DNA from: Rutidosis leptorrhynchoides
Taxonomy: Eukaryota; Streptophyta; Magnoliopsida; Asterales; Asteraceae
Direction of reading: 5' to 3'
Assembly: GCF_046630445.1 (NCBI RefSeq)
Contig: NC_092333.1
Coordinates: forward strand, 716,216,001-716,280,000
DNA: 64,000 nt
The notes under the pieces were generated by a model. The model was given only the letters and a program-made list of their open reading frames with translations, ran no database searches and was not told the origin of the DNA. The position numbers and the translations under genes are program-made. Positions 58,262-64,000 of this stretch are shown here, piece by piece. Position 1 is the first letter of the stretch; each line of letters begins with the position of its first letter.

Positions 58262-60158
58262 TGTGACACCGCTGATTTTTTTTTTTTTAATACGTGGCGG
58301 AAGCATAATATTAATTTAATACGATATCCACATTAACTATTGTTAATACAACCTGTGTCACGTGTCATTACAAAATACTTGTTTATACAGAGAAAGACAT
58401 ATTTACAAAAAGATTATTGTTTTCATAAAGCAAGACAACATCAGAGTTGACTCCTGTCAAACATAACATCTTCATGCCCGTCTTCTCCCCAAAAGCATAA
58501 ACTACAAAAGCTAATAACCTGCAGGGAGGAGAGGGAGGGGAATTAGCACGAAGCTAAGTGAGTACGACTAACTACAGGCCATAGCATACATAAGTGTTAT
58601 ACTAATCATGTCACATAGTCTAACACACAAACATCACCCAGTAGTGCAGTCTACAGAGACTCCGGCGGTCCGGCCAAACCATTAACCTCCAGTTGATCGG
58701 GCTGGGGTTTACCGGAAGTTCCTCCTACATACCGTGCTGCATAAATCATCCACACGCGACGTACGCGTCATTCAAACATATACTACACGGATGCAAATAG
58801 GCTACCACATGAGGAACCCAACCCGCAGGTTGATCTCTCCTATCGAATTAGGCTACCACAAGATAGGGATGCACTGGGCTCCAGCAGACAAGCATCAACT
58901 AACATGCAGTCATCACAAGGTACTAACTAATCACAACAATAAGTATATCTAACAAGCATGGCAATCATAATATAACATGCTACAATATACTATATTCTCC
59001 AGTTAGTCCCACTCACCAAATACCAGCAAACGAGAAGGTATTCAGCTATCTAATCACTGAACCTTCTCTTTCTCCTTTTCTCCTGAGAAAACATATACAC
59101 AAGTTAGTTTCTGTCCGTTAACACCAAATAACACAATATAAAAATTTTTGTCAGAAAAACTGTCCGCTAAAATTTTTCTCCTTAACACTTGTGCACTTTC
59201 AAAATTTACATCAAAATCATCAAAATCATCAAAATACAAACGGGCAGCATAACGGCTAAAACTCAACACTTTGGTAAAATATTCTGCCCTGGACACTCAG
59301 TCGGTCGACTGACTCTTACAGTCGGTCGACTGTCGACACAACCGGTCGACTGACATTCCCAGTCGGCCGATTCATTTGGTATATCCACAATTGGCCGAAA
59401 GTCAATACTCAGTCGGTCGGTTGTCTGTCAATCGGTCGGTTCACTACGTCGGTCGGTCGACTGTCGACTGACAGTCGGCCGACTGTGTTCATCTTCTTCA
59501 GAAACTGAACATAGGCTACGGACTTCAAGCTAAATTCACCAAAACTCGATCTAGAGCTCGTTTTCGACATCAAAACTTACCACAACTCAAATACTACATG
59601 TTATAGACTATAAACCCACAACAATTTGACCATAACAACACTTAAATCACTTGTTTTGACACAAATTCAAGCTTTTGAACAAATACACTTAAAAACACCA
59701 TTTTAACACCAAATTGATCATGAAAGCTCATGATTCATACCTTAAAAGAATCAGTAGAGTGTAAAGAACGTGATTCCAAGACCAATTCGAGCTCAAGATC
59801 AACAATGGGGAATTAGGGTTTTGGTAGTTGGAGAAGATGAAGAACGGGGTGGTTTGGGAAAATTCTGGAAAATGCAAGAAAGGGATAGACACAAGTCTAT
59901 TATTTGGGATTAAATCCCATACTGTGTGACACACGGGTATTTATCAGTTATTTGATATCTTTCGTACATTATTTGGTAACCCAAACGAAGTCCAAATTAA
60001 ATAAACAAACCTGTTCTGTGACCCTTGTCACAAACTGGTCCTAACCACATTATTATTTAATAATAAATATTAAATAAAAATAAAAGCACATAGTAACACA
60101 ATACTAACTTAAGGGCACATTAGTAATCTTACATCTAGGCCCGAATGAGGATGTTACA
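58262..60158 (-). repeat. 3' LTR of element F (about 1897 bp)
   Basis: Sense start TGTAACATCCTCATTCGGGC at 60158 and end GGTGTCACA at 58262. The outer edge is set by the TG/CA rule; only one side is visible, so no target duplication can be checked. It contains the GTCGAC repeat cluster. Confidence 0.8.
59298..59484. repeat. CAGTCGGTCGACTG repeat cluster in LTR F
   Basis: About ten copies of CAGTCGG, GGTCGACTG or close variants in 190 bp, many palindromic around GTCGAC or CGGCCG, in both orientations. Confidence 0.85.
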
Positions 60159-60172
60159 AATCTACCCCCCTT
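60159..60172 (-). other. Polypurine tract of element F
   Basis: The minus strand reads AAGGGGGGTAGATT directly before the LTR, a textbook purine-rich tract, unlike the mixed motif of B, C and D. Confidence 0.85.
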
Positions 60173-63100
60173 AAGAAGATTCCGACCTCGGAATCTGGTC
60201 AAGGTCAAACAACTGGGGATAGCGCGCCCTCATTAACTCCTCGGTTTCCCAGGTCAAGTTGGAACCTAAACTATGTCGCCATTCCACTAACACCATTGGA
60301 ATCTGTTTCTTTCTTAACTTGGTGACTTTCTTGTCCACTATACGAATTGGCTCTTCTACTAACTTCTTAGTCAAATCAACTTTCAAGTCTTTCAATGGAA
60401 GAATCTGACTTTCATCGTCTACTTTACACTTTCTTAAATAACACACATTGAACGTGTTGTGAATTCCTGCTAACTCTGAAGGAAGATCTAAGACTACCGT
60501 TTGATCGTTCAAAATCTCTATGATCGGAAAAATGGCCCAATATACCTCGGAGCTAGTTTACCACGTTTGCCAAATCTGATCACCCCTTTCCACGATGATA
60601 CCTTCAAGTATACACGATCACCTACATGAAATGTTACCGGACGTCTGCGCGGATCAGCATACATCTTTTGTCGATCTCTAGCTGCCTTTAATTTCTCACG
60701 TGCAATTTCAACTTTTTCTGCAGTTATCTGAACAATCTCGGGACCTGCAAATTGTTTCTCACCTGCTTCTAACCAACACGTAGGAGTTCTGCATTTTCGA
60801 CCATACAACATTTCATACGGTGGCATTCCGATACTCGAATGATATAAATTGTTGTAAGCAAACTCTATCAATGGAAGATGCGAATCCCAAGAACCACCAT
60901 ACTCTAAGACACATGCTCTCAACATGTCTTCTAACGTTTGAATCGTTCGTTCACTCTGACCGTCTGTTTGTGGATGATATGCTGTACTAAGATTCACACG
61001 CGTACCCAGATTCTGTTGTAAACTGTTCCAGAAGTTAGATACAAACCTAGTATCCCTGTCGGAAACTATTGACAACGGTACACCATGTCGACTAACGATT
61101 TCTTTCAAGTACAACTCTGCCAAATCACTCAACGAAGCTATTTCACGAGTAGCTAAAAAGTGAGCACTCTTTGTTAAACGATCCACAATCACCCAGATCA
61201 TGTCGTGTCCTTTCTGGGTTCGGGGTAACTTGGTTACAAAATCCATCGTTATATGATCCCACTTCCACTGAGGAATTTCTAACTGTCTTAGAGATCCATA
61301 CGGTTTCTGATGTTCTGCCTTAACTTGCGCACAAATATGACATTTTTCGACAAAATTTGCAACATCTGTCTTCATTGTCGGCCACCAATACAATGTTTTC
61401 AAGTCTCTATACATCTTTGTACTACCTGGATGCACTGATAATCTCGATTTATGCGCTTCAGTAAGGATTAAATCTCTCAAATCTCCAAGCATAGGCACCC
61501 AAATTCGGTCTTTATAGGTCTTTAATCCTCTAGAGTCATTGCATAGGTCAAATTTTCTTTTAGTCACTTGTTCAGTCTTTAGATTTTCGTCATTCAAAGC
61601 TACTAACTGTACGGTTTTCAATCAATCAATCAAGTCTGAAACTATCTCAATTCTCATAAATCTAACATTTTCGACTGTTTTCTTGCGACTCAGAGCATCT
61701 CCGACCACATTTGCTTTACCCGGATGGTATTTAATCTCACCGTCATAGTCTTTAATCAATTTTAAACATCGACGTTGACGCATATTTAATTCTTTCTGCG
61801 AAAAGATATATTGAAGACTCTTATGATCTGTATAGATTTCATAATGTGTACCATACAAATAATGTCTCCAAAGCTTCAAAGCAAACACAACTGCAGTTAA
61901 CTCTAAATCGTGAGTAGGGTAGTTTCGTTCATGATTCTTCAACTGTCGTGAAGCATATGCTATAACCTTATTTCTCTGCATCAAAACACAACCCAGACCT
62001 GCACGTGACGCATCGCAGTAAACCACAAAATCTTCTGTTCCCTCTGGTAAAGCTAAAACCGGCGCTTGACATAACAACTGCTTAAGGGTCTGAAAAGCCT
62101 TTTCTTGTTCATCAGTCCATCGAAAGGCTACATCTTTTCTGGTTAACTTATTTAATGGACCTGCTATTTTAGAAAAGTCTTTGATAAACCGGCGGTAATA
62201 ACCTACTAAACCCAGAAAACTTTTAATTTCTGTTGGCGTTTTCGGCGAGTTCCAGTTCATTACAGCTTCTATCTTAGACTGATCTACTTTAATACCCTGT
62301 TCACAAATCACATGACCCAGAAAATGTACTTCCCGCAACCAAAATTCACACTTAGAAAACTTACCGTACAACTGTTCCTGTTTCAAAAGTTCTAACACCA
62401 ATCTCAGATGTGTAGCATGATCTTTCTCGGTTTTTGAATATATCAAGATATCATCTATGAAGACAATCACAAACTTGTCAAGATATTGACGACACACCCT
62501 GTTCATGAGATCCATAAACACTGCTGGCGCATTGGTTAACCCGAATGGCATAACTAAAAACTCATAATGACCATATCTAGTTCTAAACGCTGTTTTCGGT
62601 ATGTCGGTCTCTGCAACACGTACCTGATGATACCCTGAACGTAAATCAATCTTTGAAAAGTAAGAAGCACCCTGTAACTGATCGAATAAATCATCTATTC
62701 TTGGTAGCAGATACTTATTCTTTATTGTTCTCTTGTTCAAATCGCGGTAATCTATACACATTCGAAACCCATCTTTCTTTTTCACAAACAAAATAGGAGC
62801 ACCCCACGGTGAAGAACTTGGTCGGATAAACCCCTTATCTAACAGTTCCTGAATCTGAGACATCATTTCTCGGATTTCTGACGGAGCTAATCTGTAAGGA
62901 GCTTTTGCCACTGGCGTAGCACCTGGAACCAAATCAATTTTATACTCTACTTCACGTACTGGAGGTAATCCTGGTAAATCATCTGGAAATACTTCTGGAA
63001 ATTCTGACACAACGGGAATATCGGTCACCTGCTTCTTCTCTTTCTTAACATCAATCACGTAGGCTAAGAATGAATCACACCCTTTCGTTATTGCCTTCTG

Positions 63101-64000
63101 AGCTTTCATTAGGGAAACCATAGGGAAGTTAAATCCACTGCGCTCTCCCCTAGCTATCACTCGGGATCCGTCGGCCAAACGGAAAGAAATCATCTTCTTA
63201 TAACACTTAATATTAGCCCTATTAGCTCTTAACCAATTCATACCTATGACTACATCAAAGCTAGGTATAGGCATCAACAAACAGGTTAAAGGGAAGGAAT
63301 GGCCGTCAATTTCGATGGTAATTCCAGATACAGATGATGTGCATGGAACCATTTTACCATCAGCTACTTCTATTCCCAAAGGCTCATCTAACATCCTAAC
63401 AGACAACTTCAACTTATCACAGAAGCCTAAGGACATAAAAGATCGATTCGCTCCAGAATCAAATAACACACGAGCTGGCAAGGAATTAACCAAGAACATA
63501 CCGGTAATGACGTCATCGGTAGCGGTTGCAGCATCTACCGTCATCTGAAACGCCCTTGCCTCTGCGGTTGGAGGATTCTTCCTCTTCTGCCCGGCAGAAG
63601 AAGCAGAAGATCCCCCTGAAGTAACTAACCTCGCCCCTGACCCTGCCCCAGAACCGGCTCTTGACGCAGATGGACAATCCGCCGATCTATGACCTTCCTT
63701 ATGGCAACTCCAACAAACATTTGACTTAAAAGAACAAGCTGTTGATTCATGACCTTTCACTCCACATTTCAAACATCTTCGGGTCATTGGAGAACACGGT
63801 CCGGCATGAGTCGACTTACAAACATTACACCAATCAGGCTGACTTGAACCCGATCCGCTTATACCGGACTTACTCTTCTGTTTAAACCCACCTGACTTCT
63901 TCCCACGAAATCCTGATTGCTTACTTGATTGCTGACCAGACTGACCACCAGTTTGACTTTCTGATTTTCCCCCAAAAGATCCACTTTTTGAACTTTCTCT
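60171..64000 (-). pseudogene. Gag-pol polyprotein of element F (partial, three lesions)
   Basis: Open from the window edge, with a Gly/Ser/Lys-rich gag end, then [26 protein letters not shown] and [14 protein letters not shown] clusters. Protease ([10 protein letters not shown]), RT ([17 protein letters not shown]), RNase H ([10 protein letters not shown]), integrase (HHCC finger; [20 protein letters not shown]) and a chromodomain (VLVEWRHSLGSNLTWETEE) follow. Lesions are an in-frame TGA at 61622-61624 between RNase H and integrase and a one-base insertion in a T-run near 60530. Near 62770 one codon is missing after KKKDG in RT, where C and D have Ser. FDSGA replaces FDTGA, which is a tolerated variant. 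Not functional as read. Confidence 0.92.

Larger units (their letters stand above)
58262..64000 (-). mobile_element. Element F: 3' part of a Ty3/gypsy chromovirus-type element, running off the right edge
   Basis: Minus-strand sense. Gag zinc knuckles through chromodomain lie at 64000-60171, the PPT at 60172-60159 and the 3' LTR at 60158-58262. The pol domain order matches C and D but the sequence is clearly different, so this is another family of the same clade. The 5' LTR, PBS and gag N-terminus lie beyond 64000. There are three lesions in the polyprotein. Confidence 0.9.

Overview
The window is repeat-rich nuclear DNA from a flowering plant, probably a eudicot and possibly Asteraceae. The family assignment is an impression from the repeat families and cannot be proved here. 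It is AT-rich with long (AT)n tracts, nested long-terminal-repeat (LTR) retrotransposons, MITEs and SINE-like repeats. The splice sites are plant-like, and every visible primer-binding site matches initiator tRNA-Met. I see no bacterial operon, CRISPR array or organellar gene.

1-26090 is a nest of Ty3/gypsy chromovirus-type elements, all read on the minus strand. The outermost, E, is an LTR (23107-26090) cut by B. B (4963-23106) lacks gag-pol, carries a short ORF and has a decayed poly(A)-binding-protein-like fragment. B's 5' LTR is split by C (10046-21024, target duplication CATAT, two 2741-bp LTRs). B's 3' LTR is cut by A (1-4962, running off the left edge). A carries an acidic ORF followed by a broken F-box gene where gag would be expected.

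26091-39477 holds the one clear host gene. It is a six-exon, minus-strand gene for a membrane protein of the ER-body/VIT-like family. Its last exon is split by a 7.7-kb Ty1/copia element, G (27806-35487, target duplication CGATG). G's gag is in turn split by a 2-kb solo gypsy LTR, H (28968-31003, target duplication TCTTG), which carries an array of seven RNA-hairpin units. Intron 2 of the host gene holds a solo LTR, two SINE copies and a Stowaway MITE.

39478-46353 is intergenic. It contains a minimal poly(A) retroinsertion, a duplicated exon-like segment, a hAT MITE and a possible small four-exon gene of unknown function. 46354-57714 is D, a complete plus-strand Ty3/gypsy element of the same family as C, inserted in a SINE-like repeat (target duplication CAATC). 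58262-64000 is the 3' part of another Ty3/gypsy element, F, on the minus strand and running off the right edge.

C and D are inverted relatives that flank the host gene. A, B, C and D each have an extra sense ORF between the primer-binding site and the gag position. C and D also repeat their 3' polypurine-tract motif just upstream of gag. All polyproteins seen carry at least one lesion. In D and G the stop codons sit at sites consistent with C-to-T loss at plant CG or CHG methylation contexts.
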